From contig BCHX01000006.1 in the NCBI GenBank assembly GCA_001599755.1, positions 1,103,336-1,167,335 on the forward strand: a stretch of DNA of 64,000 bases, read 5' to 3'. The stretch comes from Gliomastix tumulicola. Lineage: Eukaryota > Ascomycota > Sordariomycetes > Hypocreales > Bionectriaceae. Below the pieces are notes generated by a model that had not been told where the DNA came from, made no database searches, and saw nothing but the letters and a program-made list of their open reading frames with translations. A program made the translations under genes and the position numbers. Below, piece by piece: positions 19,180 to 31,744 of this stretch. How positions within the stretch are numbered: the stretch's first letter is position 1; each line of letters starts with the position of its first letter.

Positions 19180-20709
19180 CCAAAGACAATGCTATAATGG
19201 AGAGCCATGCCCGGCACAGAGGAGGTAGGCTTAATGGGAGTTGGAAGGGTTGAGGGTGGGCGAAACGTACGGCATGCTAGTGGCAGGAGGGGGGAGACAG
19301 CGCTTTACTCACGACAATCCTTAGCAGAACGTCGGAGTAAGGCGCCCTCACAGATGAGCAGCTGTGTGTATATGGGATACCGGGTCGTCAGCAATGGATG
19401 GGACGCGGACGATGGCGCTAAGCCCGACAAGGATCGAGATGCGGCCGAATCCGGGCAGTCTGAGGCGCAGGTGAGAGACGGGAAGGCAGCCTGGGCTCTT
19501 GTCGATGTTGGCTGGCGCTCGATCGCTCAAGTCGCGGTGAGAGGGGTAGGTTTTTTTCTGGGTCTGTGTTGACAGAGGCGCCTCGTCGAAAGGAGGGGTT
19601 GTCACCTGGAGATGTCTGGTGACAGGGGAGAGCGGGTCAATGAAGCCAGTCCAGAGGAGGGGTTTTGGAAGAATGGTGAGAATTTGCAGTGTTGCTCTTC
19701 ATGCAGACGGGAAGGGAGGTTTTGTTGTCGGCTGTTGGCAAGGCCGTTTTAAGACAAGAGAGGATGGAGATGAGTCAGTCAGGGATGAGGGCAGTTATGC
19801 CGGCGGATGCGCTGCGCAACGTTGGGCTGTGTTGGACTGAGTTGTCGGTTACTCGCTGTGGAGACGACGGCCTGGTCTTCCTGAGGTAATCGATACTTCT
19901 GCCGGGATTGCGAGGCAGGCGAAGTAGCAATCGGTGCCTGAAGGAGGGCTGGAAATGGCGGTGATGGGAGGTTTTCCACACCTGTGCCACCGTGGCGAAC
20001 TAACGAGCCCAGGGCGGCTGCTACGGTCTCTCGATGGAGCTGGGGATCAGATTGCTGTCCAGGTTGCGCGCGTGCATGAGTGCGTCCGTAGGTGGTAGCG
20101 TGCACAGCCAGCGTCTCGCTCGTGTCTGCTTAGGCAGCCAAGGATTGGGCCAATGGCAAAGCAGGAGACCGGCAATCGTCTACTGTCCTGTTTGCTCCTA
20201 CCTCTGAGCAGCGTAGGTGCGTCATGCGTGGCTTTTGTGCGACTGGCAATCACGCAAATCACTCCCGGGCAAAAACGAGGCTATAAATTTTTGCAGATGG
20301 CGGAACCAATGAACAAAGTCATTGGCTCAAGCTGAAAGTAAGGCACAATATGGCCAGCTGCCGTAGGGAAAGCCCGGATCCTATCATTGGCAAGGCGTTA
20401 ACAAGGTTAAGGAGTGGTGGCAGAGAACTGGGCAGCCTGTTGGCTTTGAGGAAGGATCGTCGTTGATGCCCAGTCCCACAATGTCCCACAGGGAGAACTT
20501 CTGCCCTGCAGCTCCAGCTGGACAAACAGTCCCCTTCGAGCACGCAGACAGAAGTAAGATAGCTCCTCAATTTCTGGGACGACTATCGGAACAGAGGAGG
20601 CAGAGACTGGAAGGAGATGTATGATTCAGATAAGGCCAAGTGAGGAGCTAGGGGAGGATGAGGAATGCAGCAGTATATATATTTAAACATGGACAACGGA
20701 CTTATGTTA
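19180..20709. promoter_or_regulatory. Upstream region of the ULD gene up to the tRNA
   Basis: 1.5 kb with no supported gene. On the ULD side (19180-19620) it looks like a long 5' leader with a possible GTGAGT donor at about 19309. Further right there is a cluster of CCAAT boxes in both directions (20144-20148, 20150-20154, 20306-20310, 20321-20325, 20386-20390) and a TATA-like CTATAAATTT at 20281-20290. This part is the last normal-composition DNA before the AT-rich block. Confidence 0.5.
20674..20687 (+). promoter_or_regulatory. TATA-like box upstream of tRNA-Thr
   Basis: TATATATATTTAAA lies 23-36 bases before the mature tRNA 5' end, the usual place of the upstream TFIIIB-positioning TATA element of fungal pol III genes. 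Confidence 0.5.
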
Positions 20710-20781
20710 GCCCGCTTGGCTCAGCGGTAGAGCGCATCACTAGTAATGATGAGGTCGTCAGTTCGACTCTGGCAGTGGGCA
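20710..20781 (+). tRNA. tRNA-Thr (anticodon AGU)
   Basis: A complete cloverleaf of 72 nt can be drawn by hand: acceptor GCCCGCT/AGTGGGC with one G-U, D arm GCTC/GAGC, anticodon stem CATCA/TGATG with loop CTAGTAA (anticodon AGT at 34-36), variable loop AGGTC, T arm GTCAG/CTGGC with loop TTCGACT, discriminator A. A-box (TGGCTCAGCGG) and B-box (GTTCGACTC) are present. No intron. CCA is not encoded, as expected in a eukaryote. Confidence 0.95.
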
Positions 20782-20821
20782 GTAGAGTAATCTGTGAAAT
20801 TATAAATAACACAAAGTTTAC

Positions 20822-20826
20822 TTTTT
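20822..20826 (+). terminator. Probable pol III terminator
   Basis: The first run of five T after the tRNA, 41 nt past its 3' end; shorter T runs come earlier. Confidence 0.4.
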
Positions 20827-20948
20827 ATTATTATTATTATATAATAAATATATTATTTTTATATTTAAATTATTTTTAAAAATATAATAATTATTAAAGG
20901 TCTTATATAAAAGTAAGTTATATTATAAATATACTTTATAAAGGTAAG

Positions 20949-21575
20949 TATTATATATAAGCTAAGAGATTTTACTAAATTAATAAAATTATAAAATAAA
21001 AAGTACTAAGCTTAAGAAAGCTTAATAAATCTCTAAATATAAAAAAAGCTTAAAAGAGGAATTAATTTAAAAGAAATAATAATAAATATTATAATATATA
21101 ATAACTTTACTTTTATAAAGTATACTTATAGTATAATTTATTTTTATATAAAATCTTTAATAATTTATTTTTTATTTTTTATTTATTAAAAAAATATAAA
21201 ATTAAGTTATTTATAAAGTAATATTATAAATATTAAAAATAAATTAATAAAGTTTAATTTATTTATTTTTATTAAATAATTTAATATTTATATAATTTTC
21301 TAGGGAAATATTAAAAAAATATTTAATAATTATAATACTTAAAATATAAATAATATAATATTAAAAGAGATTAAATAAAGTTTAAAATATTATTAATAAA
21401 ATAAAATAAAATAAATAAATAAATAAAATTTAAAGATTTATTAATAAAGTAAAAATTTAATTAAAAAAGAGTAAATTTATTTTTTTAATAAAAATATAAA
21501 AAAGATTTATATTATTAATTTAATTATTAAGACTTTTTATTTAAAAAGTATAATAAAGATTTACTATAATAATTA
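20949..21575 (+). mobile_element. Truncated Gypsy-1 copy (LTR plus start of internal region)
   Basis: The LTR at 20949-21162 (214 bp) and the following about 410 bp align along their whole length with 23389-24003 of the complete Gypsy-1 element, differing mainly by transitions. After about 21575 the similarity stops. So this is a 5' fragment of a second copy, 168 bp downstream of the tRNA gene. Confidence 0.75.
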
Positions 21576-23388
21576 AGCTTTTAGTAGTTATAAAGTAGTT
21601 AAAAAAAGAGTAAGGTTTTAAATAAATAAAGCTTATTTATAAAATTAGTAAAGTATTTATATTAAATAATATAATTATAGTTTAAGTATAAGACTTAAGT
21701 ATTAAATAGTAGTAAAAGAGTATTATAATAAATAACCTTATTAAAAGCTAGAATTATTTATATATTAACTAGGTAATAATTATAATATATATAAGTAATA
21801 GTCTTTATAAAATTACCTAAAATTATAAAATAATTTTATTAATTTAGTAGTATACTTACTTAAATCTTTAAATAAGTAATATAATTTAATAGTAGCTTAA
21901 TACTATTACTAAATAATTTATATATAATTAAATAAAAAAAGTAAAATATAGTTAATATTATATATAAGTTATAGGCTAAGTTATAATATAATTCTCCCCC
22001 TTTTAAGACCTTATCTTAAGATTAAGTATACTAGTAGGTCTTTTTTTTTCTCCTTTAATTTATATTTTTATTATATTTAATTATATTTATAAATTATATA
22101 AAGTCTATTACTTAAAAATAAAATAATAAAATATATTATTATTATTAATACTCTTAAGTTTTTAAAAAATATCTTTATCTTATTCCTCTTATATTAAGTA
22201 TAATTATAAGTACTTAAGTTTAAAGTATAATTCTTCTTAGTACTTAAAGTATATTTATTTAAACCTCTTTTACTATAATAGTATTATTCTTACTCCTTAG
22301 TAACTTTATAATATTACTATATAATATTCTTAGTTTAAATTAAAGCTTAAGGAGGCTAAAGAGGTTTATTATACTATAAACACTAAGGTTAAGTAACTTT
22401 AAAAATACAAAAAGCTATAGTTTAAAAAAATAATATAAGTAATATCCTATAGTATTAATAATATAGAGGAGTTAAAGTAAGTTAAATATAAAGAAGTTAA
22501 TTAAAAGGCCTTTTATTAATATAAGGCTAAGGTAGTTAATTAAACTATTAGTTACTCTTCTATTAAGGGTTTAATATTAAATAGTTTTAAGTAGAATTAA
22601 ATAAAGTATTTTAAGTTAATATTATTAAAGTATATATTAATAAAGGATTTTAATACTATTATATTATTTTATAGAAATCCTTTAAAAGGTATTAGAACTT
22701 CTTTAAATATTTAATAAGCTTTTATATATTATCTTTATTATTATACCTTTTTTATTTAACTAAATATTTAACTTTTTTATTAATTTACTTTTTATTAATA
22801 ATTTTTTCTAGTTTATAGTCTTCTTTATAGACTTTAATATTAAGTTATAATATAATAATAATAATATCCTTAAGTATTAATTTAAAAAGTAAAATATAAA
22901 AAATTAAATATATATATATTTTATTTAATAATAAAAGTTTATAATTAAATATTAAAATTTTCTTTTTAATTTTAAATAGTTTAAGTTTTTTATAGTCTAG
23001 CTTATTACTAAGTTATATTATTTTTATTCCTTTATATAATAAGTAAACTATATTTCCCTTTTAAAGGTTTAGTCTTTTAATTTTAATTTAATTATAGTAG
23101 GTATTTAAATATTTATTTATAGATAAATTCTAATTATTTTTTTATTTCTTTATAAAGTACCTATAATTAGTTTATAATAAGAATTACTTTTTCTATAAGT
23201 AATTCTTCTTATAGTATTTTATTAAACTCTAGCTTAAATTTATAATTAATATAAAATAGTAATATTTATATTAACTTTTAATATATTAAATTATAGGTAA
23301 ATTAAGCTTATAGTAGTCTTTTCACCTAGTTATTTTAATTATAGTTAATATTATAGGGATAATAGATAGGGTTAAAATACTAATATAT
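21576..23388. other. Unassigned RIP-degraded repeat DNA
   Basis: No gene. A pyrimidine tract (ATTCTCCCCCTTTTAAG, 21992-22008) would be a polypurine tract on the minus strand, suggesting a minus-oriented element. The last roughly 50 bp (about 23340-23388) resemble the inverted sequence at 39045-39085 and look like part of an R-family LTR, cut by the Gypsy-1 insertion at 23389. Confidence 0.5.
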
Positions 23389-23603
23389 TATTATATATAG
23401 GCTAAGGGACCTCACTAGATTAATAAAATTATAGAATAGAAGACACTAGGCTTAAGAAAGCTTAATAAATTCCTAGATATAAAAGAAGCTTAAAAGAAGA
23501 ATTAATTAAAGAGAGATAATAATAAATATTATAATATATAATAATTTTATCTTTATAAAGTATATTTATAGTTTAATTTATTTTTATTATAAAACCTTTA
23601 ATA
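23389..23603 (+). repeat. Gypsy-1 5' LTR
   Basis: 215 bp, begins TATTATATATAGGC (TG start mutated to TA) and ends CCTTTAATA (CA end mutated to TA). Aligns full-length with 31530-31744 and with 20949-21162. Confidence 0.85.
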
Positions 23604-26600
23604 ATTTATTTATTATTTAAACTTTATAAAAAAGGTATAAAATTAAATTATTTATAAAAAAATATTATAAATACTAAAAATAAATTAATAAAACTTAATT
23701 TATTTATTTTTATTAAAGAACCTAATATTTATATAATTTTCTAAGGGAATATTAAAAAAATACTTAATAATTATAATACTTAAAATATAAATAATATAAT
23801 AATAAAAAAGATTAAATAAAATTTAAAATATTATTAATAAAATAAGAAAAAAGAATAAAATAAATAAAATTTAAAGATTTATTAATAAAGTAAAAATCTA
23901 ATTAAAGAAAAATAAATTTATCTTTTTAATAAAAATATAAAGAAGATTTATATTATTAATTTAATTATTAGAACTTTCTACTTAAAGAGTATAATAAAGA
24001 TTTATTAAGAAACCTTATAATATATAAAGATAAGTTACTATAAATTATAAGTATTTCTAGTTAATTTAAAATTTATATTTTAAGTTTATTTAAAAGAATT
24101 TTAAGAAGATATTTTAAAGATTTTATATATTATAAATTATATAAAGAAAAATATAAAAACCTAGTAAATAAAGTAATTTAAAGAATAATAAAATTATAGT
24201 TTTAATAATATTATTTAAATTAACTTTAAAGAGTAATTAAAAATTAAAATTTAATCCCTAGAGTTTTAGTATTTTAAAGTAATTATATAATTAAATTATT
24301 AATATTAAAAAAAGAAATAAATTATTAATTAATTTTTACTTTAATTTAAATAAAATTTTATAAAGATTTTAATAAAGATTTTTAATTAATTTATAGTAAT
24401 CTTATATTTTAATATATAAAGTTATATTTATAAACTTAAATTATTAATATAAAAATACCTTTAATATAGGATTAATTTTTCTTAGTAGTAGTAATTATAA
24501 AATTATTAATAGAAAAAAAAAGGGATTTTTTTACTTAAAATAATTAAAAGCTTTAAAGAAAACCTTTTAAAGAAAGTTTAATTTTAGAAATTAAAAAGAA
24601 ATTTATATTTAATTTTAGTAAATTAAATTAATTTTATATAAGAATAATATATTATAAGTATTATAAGAAGAGCTATTATATAAGTAGCTACTTTAAGCTT
24701 TAATTAAAGACTTTTACTATTAAATTTAATACTATAAAGTTAAAATACTAATAAATTAAAGGGTAATCTTTACCTAGATTTATACTTTATAGCTATAAAA
24801 TAATTAAATACTTTATTTATATTTAAAAAAATAAATAATAAATTAAAAAAATTATAATATTAAATATAAGAGATAATATTAATTTATTAAAGCTTTATAT
24901 AATTAACTAAGAATATTTAATATTAGCCCTAGGATTAAAAATAGTAAATAAAATAGTTATTTTTATATTAAAGTAGTATTTATATCTTATAATATTAATA
25001 AATAACTTTAAATAAATAAAGATTATATAGTATTATTTTCTTATTATAGAGAAAGTAAATAATATAATTCTAAAAATCCTTTAATTTAAAAAGATTAATT
25101 TTTATTATAAATTCTAGGAATAAAATTAAAACTATTTATTAAAAACTAATAAACTTAAACTAATAATAATATTAAAATAACTTTATAAGATTTAGAAGAG
25201 AAGCTAATAAATATTTATTTTACTATTATTATAAGAGAACTTAAAAAAAATAATAAAAGTTCTTTATTATATTAAATTATTAAATAAAACTTAAGAAAAA
25301 AATATTACCTTACCCTAAAAGTACTAGTAATATAAAAATATATTTAATTTAAAGGTAATAGCCCTCCTTTAACTTATAAGAAGTATAAAAATATATATTA
25401 TTAAACTTAAAGGGGACTTAAAGCTTTATTAAAGACTTATTTATAATTTAACCCCTAAAAAATTAAAAGTTCTATAAAAATATTTAAAATAAATATTAAT
25501 AAATTACTAAATATAATAAATTACTAATTTATAGGAAGTAAAGGTATTATTTATACTAAAAAAAGGTAATAAATTATAATTATATATTAATTATTATATA
25601 TTTAATTAGGTAATTTATAAGAATAAAACCTCTTTACCTTTAATTTTAAAATTTTTAAATTAATTATAAAATATTAAACTTTATATAAAATTAAACTTAA
25701 AGAATACTTATTATTATATATATATTTATAAAGAAGATAAATATAAAATAGTTTTTTATTATTAATATAGTTATTATAAATACTAAATAATACTATTTAG
25801 ATTTTTTAATATATTTATTATTTTTTACTAGTATATAAATAATATATTATTTAAATTAATAAATAAATACTATATTCTTTATTAAAATAGTATTTTTATT
25901 TATAATTAAAATAAGAAGAAATATTAATAATATATTTATATAATTCTTTAAAAATTAAAAGAATAAAGATTATATATAAATTTAAAAAAATATAAATTCT
26001 ATAAAATAAATATTTTTTTTTTAGAATTTATAGTATTTATAGAAGAAATATATATAAAACTTAATTAAATTTAAGTAATAGTAGATTAATTTAAACTATA
26101 AAGTATTTATAATATTAAATTATTTTTAAAATTTATAGGGTTTTATAAAAAGTTTATTAAGAATTATAATAAAATTATTAATTTACTTATAAAAAGATTA
26201 AAAAAAAATAATTAAAAGTAATTTAATTTTAATAAACTAAGAGAAGGTAATATTTTATAAGCTATAGGTTATTTTTTAAAATATATTTATATTAATATAT
26301 TTTAATTTAAAGGTAAAACTTTAAATTATTATAAATATATTAAACTTTACTATTAAAGCTTAATTAATATAATTATTAAAGGGAGTATAATATTTTATTA
26401 TTTATTATTTAAGGAAGCTTTAAAGAGTAAAGGTATATTATTAAATATTTAATATAAAACTTCTAGTAATAATAAAAGCTTTTTACTATTAGAGGTATTA
26501 TTTATTATATTTTATTAAAATTATAAAAATCTTAATAAATTATTTAAATTATAGTTATTTAACTATAAAAATTAAATTATTACTTAAATAAGCTAAAGTA

Positions 26601-29600
26601 TTTAATTTTTTTACTTTCTTTAATTTTAAGATTTATTATTAATCTAGTAAGAAGAATTCTATAAATAAGCTAAGTAAAAGAAGAAATTAAAAATTTAAAT
26701 TAAAAAGAGAGTAAACTTAAAAAGAGTTTTTATTTATATTTTTATAATAATTTTATAATAAAATTAAATATATAATTACTATAAATTAATATATCTTATT
26801 TAAAGAATTATATCTAAAAGAGGTAAATTACTATAATTAATATTAAATTATAAATAACTTTAATAATATCTTTAGGTTATATTTAGTAAGTTTTTTATAT
26901 TATAAAAAAATTATAAAAGCTTACCTTTAATTAGTAATTTAATAAATAATTAAAGAAAGAAAGAAGTTATACTATTTCTTTATTATTTATTAAAGTTTAA
27001 CCTTAATATTTATTTTTAAAGAGACCTTAATAATAGTATTATTATATATATAATAAAAGAATACCTTTATATAAAGTATATAAAAAATTATTAAAAAGAA
27101 CTTAAAGAATAATAAAAGTTTAATTTTTAAATAATAATAAATATTTAAAAATAATTTATTATATTAAGATAAATATATTTATATTTTTTAAGGATTATAT
27201 ATTAAATTACTTATTCTTCTATATAATAATTTTATTATAAAATATTAAGAGGTATATAAAACTTTATTTAGCTTAATAAGGAATTATTTTTAGAAAAATA
27301 TAAAAAAAAATATAAAGAGCTATATTTAAATCTACTTAATTTATTAAAAAGTTACTATATTAAAGTAATAACTTACTAATAAGTTATACCCTTTATTTAT
27401 ACTTAAATAATCTTTTAATAAAATATCCTTTAATTTAATTATAGATTTATTATTTATAAAAAATAAAAATAATAAGAAATATAATACTATTTTAGTTATA
27501 GTAAATTAACTAATAAAGTATATTATTTACTTTATTATTATAAAGAAGATATCTTTAAAATAAGTAGTATTTCTTCTATTTTAAAGGGTTTTTAAGTAAT
27601 ATAAACTACTAGAAGAGATTATCTCTAATTATAAAAGGATTTTTACTAAGAATTATTAAAGATTTCTATATTTTCTCCTAGAAATTAAATAATAATTAAA
27701 TATTATTTATTACTTATAAATAAATAACTAAATAAAATATATAAATTAAACCTTTAAGAAATATTTTTAATATTATATTTTTAAGAAATAAATAAATTAA
27801 CCTTTATATTTAAATATAATAAAATTTATATTAAATAATATAATATACTTAGGTACTTTAAAAAGTTTAATAAGAATACTTATAGAATTTAATTTAAAAA
27901 TACTAGCTATTATTATAAACTTATATTTAATAAAATTAAACTTTATAAAAGCTAATTAAAGAATTAAAGAATTATAAAATCTATAAAATATAGTTATTTA
28001 ATCCCTATAATAAGCTTAATAATTATATAAATAATATTATAATAAAAAGTAAAATTTTAGTAAATTTTATATAAAATAATAAATAATACTTAATACTAGG
28101 AATTTATTTTTAAAGAGATTATTTAAAAAGCTTATAGAAAAGTTTATTAATTTATATTAAATATAAAATATATTATTATTAAATAATATATATTAACTTT
28201 AATTACTTTTATTAATTAAAATTTATAATATCTTTAATATAAAGTACTTTAAATTATTTATAAAAAAAAACCCTATAAAATTAATTAATTACCTTTTCTT
28301 AGAAGAAGAAATATATAAAATTAATAAAATTTTATTTTATTAAAGTTTAAAATTATAAAAAAAATACTTAATAGAATAAAAAAAAAACTCTTAAATTATA
28401 AAATATAACTTTATTAATAATATATTAATATAAAAGTATAAAAATAATCTTTAATTTTAAAAAATAGTAAAAATATTATAAATTAATTAAATTATTTTAT
28501 AAAATTCCCTTAAAATCTTATTTTTTACTAATTATTATATATATTATTAAAAGTAATATTATAATTTAAATTTTTAAAAAAAATAAAAAAACTCTCTTTT
28601 TTTAATTATTTAAATTAAAGTAATTAAACTTCTATTAAATATACTATTTAATAATAATTAAGTTTATATTAATATAAAAATTATAATAAATAAAATTCCT
28701 AAAGAAATTAATTAAATAGTTTTTAATAAAAAAAAATAAAAAATTTAAATTTTTTTTTATATATTAAAATATTAAATTAAAATTTAAAAATAAATATTTT
28801 AATAAATTTATAAAAATTAATTAAAGTAAATAAATTTAAAATTAAAAAAAGTTTATTAAGTTTTAATAAGAAAAAAGTTATAATAAAAAACTAAATAATC
28901 TTAACTTATAATAATCTTTTTATTTTTATTTTTTATAAATTTAAATACTTTATATTATTAAAAAATAATAAAATAAAAGAAAAATTATAAAATATATTTA
29001 TATTAAATACTATTAATATTAAAAATATTAAATTTAGAAATTTAATTTATAAAATTACTAAAAGAGTTATATTATTTAAAGACCTTTTTAAAAGAAAACT
29101 TAATAAAAATAAAGAGACTAAGGTAAATAAAGTATAATTTACCCTTAGTTATAAGCTTTAAATAATAAAATACTTTATTATAATACTCTTAAAGAGAGAG
29201 TTTTATAAATTTAACCTCTTAGGTATTATATTTCTAAATAATAGTAAATATTAAATTTTAAAAAAGTAAAAAGAGAATATTCTTTTAATATATATTATAG
29301 TTATAATAGCTCTTATAAGCTTTATATAAGAGATTTAAAATAATATAATAGAAGAAGTATATAATATAAGAGTTTTAATAAAGCTATATATTTATTAAAT
29401 AAAGATATAAGGTATTTAAAAGATTATTCTTATTTTTAACTTAAAAAATATTAAAAAAAAAGAATTTATAAAAAAGGTAAATAAATATAATAATATTTAT
29501 TAGGTTTTAATTATTAAAATTAAAGTTATATAAAGAAGTAATAAATAAATTATTAAAATTTATATTAAAGGGAATAATAATAATAATAATAATATTTTAG

Positions 29601-31529
29601 TTTTTATATAATTTATAAAATAAGCTTAAAAAAATAATAAAATTTAAAGAAATTTAAAATTTTTTATTATTTATTAAAAAACTATATTTATATTATTACT
29701 AGTATTCTTATTAAAAGTAATAAGATTTACCTTATTAATATTCTTATTTACTATAATTAGGTTAAAAGAAGAGTAAAAACTATAAAATAAAATTATAAAT
29801 ATTATAATAATTAAAGTAAAAAGATTTAAAGAAGTAAATATTTTTTAAAAAAGATTTAAATTAAATAATTAAATAAAAATTATTTATTCTTTAAAGAAGG
29901 TAAAAGTAATTAAAGTAAAAATAAAAGTAAAAATAATAAATAATAATATAATAAAAGTAAAAATAAAGGTTTAATAAGAATTTAAAATAATAATTATTAA
30001 AGTAATATAAAATAAAATTAATTAAATAACTAAAGTAGTTTAAAGTTATTACTTTAAAGCTATAATAGATTTTTATTAAGAATTTATAATAAAATATAAA
30101 GTAAGATTTAATATTAAAATTTAAATACTTAAAGTCTTTATTTTAACCTTTATTTAAAGATATTTATATTAAGGATTCTTTAAAAATATAATTAAAGTAA
30201 CTATAATAAGAGTAAAAGAAGTAATTAATACTATAGAAATAAAAGTAAAAATAATAATTATTTATAAAGCTTTAATAATTAAATAAGTAAAGTAAGTAAA
30301 TATAAATAAAATATATAAGGTATTTAATAAAGAGGCTTTAATAAGAGAATATTAGTAGAAAGTAATATTTATAGTAATAAATATATTAAATATAAAAATA
30401 ATAAACTTTAAAGAAGTAAAAGGGGATATAACTTAAATAATTAATAATATATAAAATAAGAAGATTAATAAAGTTATATTAATAGAAAGAATAAATATAG
30501 GGATTTAAAACCCTATTAATTAATTAATCTTAGAGAAGTACCTAGGAAAATATATCTTATAGCTAGTATTTTAAGCTAAGATATATAAATAAGTAATTAT
30601 ATTAAATGTAACTAAGGTAAAAATATAAATAGTATTTACCCTCTTATAATAATAAAGCTTTTAAGTATATACTTTTTATTTAAAGGTTTAAAAGTTATTA
30701 TAATAATTTAATATTTATAAGATTAAATAAATAATATAATAAATACTTACTTATTAATAAATAAATAAATAATTAAAAGTTATTTTTAAATTTTAATTAA
30801 AAAATTAATAATTAATTAATAAAAAAATTTTTTTTATTTAAATTAAAAGAATTTCCTAATATATTTTTAAAAAGAATTAAAAAGTAAAGGTAAAAACCTT
30901 AATTATCTTATTTATAAAATAGTTATACTTCTTATAGAGAGAACTATAATAAATATAATTTAAGGAGAAGGCTATATAACTTAAGAATTAATTAATAAAA
31001 TATAAAGAAAATATTATATTATTAAAATTATAAATATAAAGATAAAGAGATTAATATAAACCCTTCTTAAGAGTTTATATATAAAAGTATATTATATATT
31101 AATAATAAATAATAAAATAATTAAAGAAAAAGTTAACTAGTAAATACCTAAGGAAAGATAAAAGATCCTATAAGATTTATTAACCTATAGTAAGTATAAT
31201 ATAATAAGTATTTATATATATTATAATATTAAAACCTAATAATTTAATAATATTACTACTATTAATATTAAAGCTATTATCTTTAATATTAAATATAATA
31301 AGGGATTATAAAAGAAAAAAGAAAGGAAATATAAAGAAGAGAAGGTAAAATAAAGAATTTAAAATATAAAATAAAAAAAGAAAAAGGGAAGTTATATAAG
31401 GTAAAAAGAGGTAATAATATAAATAAGATTTAAAATAAATTTATATAATTATAGAATTATATAAATAAATAAATAAAAAAACCCTAAATAAATTTAAATA
31501 TAAGGTATATTAATAGGTAAGAGGTAACC

Positions 31530-31744
31530 TATTATATATAAGTTAAGGGACCCTACTAGATTAATAAAATTATAGAATAAAAGGTACTAAGCTTAAGAAA
31601 GCTTAATAAATCCCTAGGTATAAAAAAAGCTTAAAAGAAAAATTAATTAAAAGGAGGTAATAATAAATATTATAATATATAATAATTTTACCTTTATAAA
31701 GTATATTTATAATTTAACTTACTTTTACTATAAGACCCTTAATA
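31530..31744 (+). repeat. Gypsy-1 3' LTR
   Basis: 215 bp, same length as the 5' LTR; ends GACCCTTAATA. Differences from the 5' copy are mostly C/T and G/A changes. Confidence 0.85.

Larger units (their letters stand above)
23389..31744 (+). mobile_element. Gypsy-1: complete Ty3/Gypsy-like LTR retrotransposon, RIP-inactivated
   Basis: 8356 bp bounded by 215-bp direct LTRs (23389-23603 and 31530-31744) and flanked by TATAT on both sides (23384-23388 and 31745-31749), a 5-bp target duplication that is weak evidence in AT-rich DNA. A purine-rich tract precedes the 3' LTR. The reverse transcriptase region lies around 25.8-25.9 kb: it aligns base by base with the better preserved one of Gypsy-2. 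The integrase core lies around 27.4-27.55 kb, again by alignment to Gypsy-2. The order RT before integrase indicates Ty3/Gypsy and plus orientation. Every frame is full of stops. About 3 kb of purine-rich sequence lies between the integrase part and the 3' LTR. The element sits inside an R-family element. Confidence 0.8.

Noticed and set aside
19348..19605. Minus-strand frame upstream of the ULD gene as a possible first exon
   Set aside because: The only good donor nearby (about 19309) does not join it in frame to the ULD exon: the needed frame has a TAA just before the donor. More likely 5' leader.
20658..20879. Plus-strand frame covering the tRNA
   Set aside because: It reads through a complete tRNA gene and ends in AT-only DNA; not coding.
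20822..21450. Direct short repeats such as AATAAATAAATAAATAAA resembling microsatellites or CRISPR-like units
   Set aside because: Low-complexity AT slippage in RIP-mutated DNA; no spacer-repeat order, and CRISPR arrays are not expected in a fungal nuclear genome.
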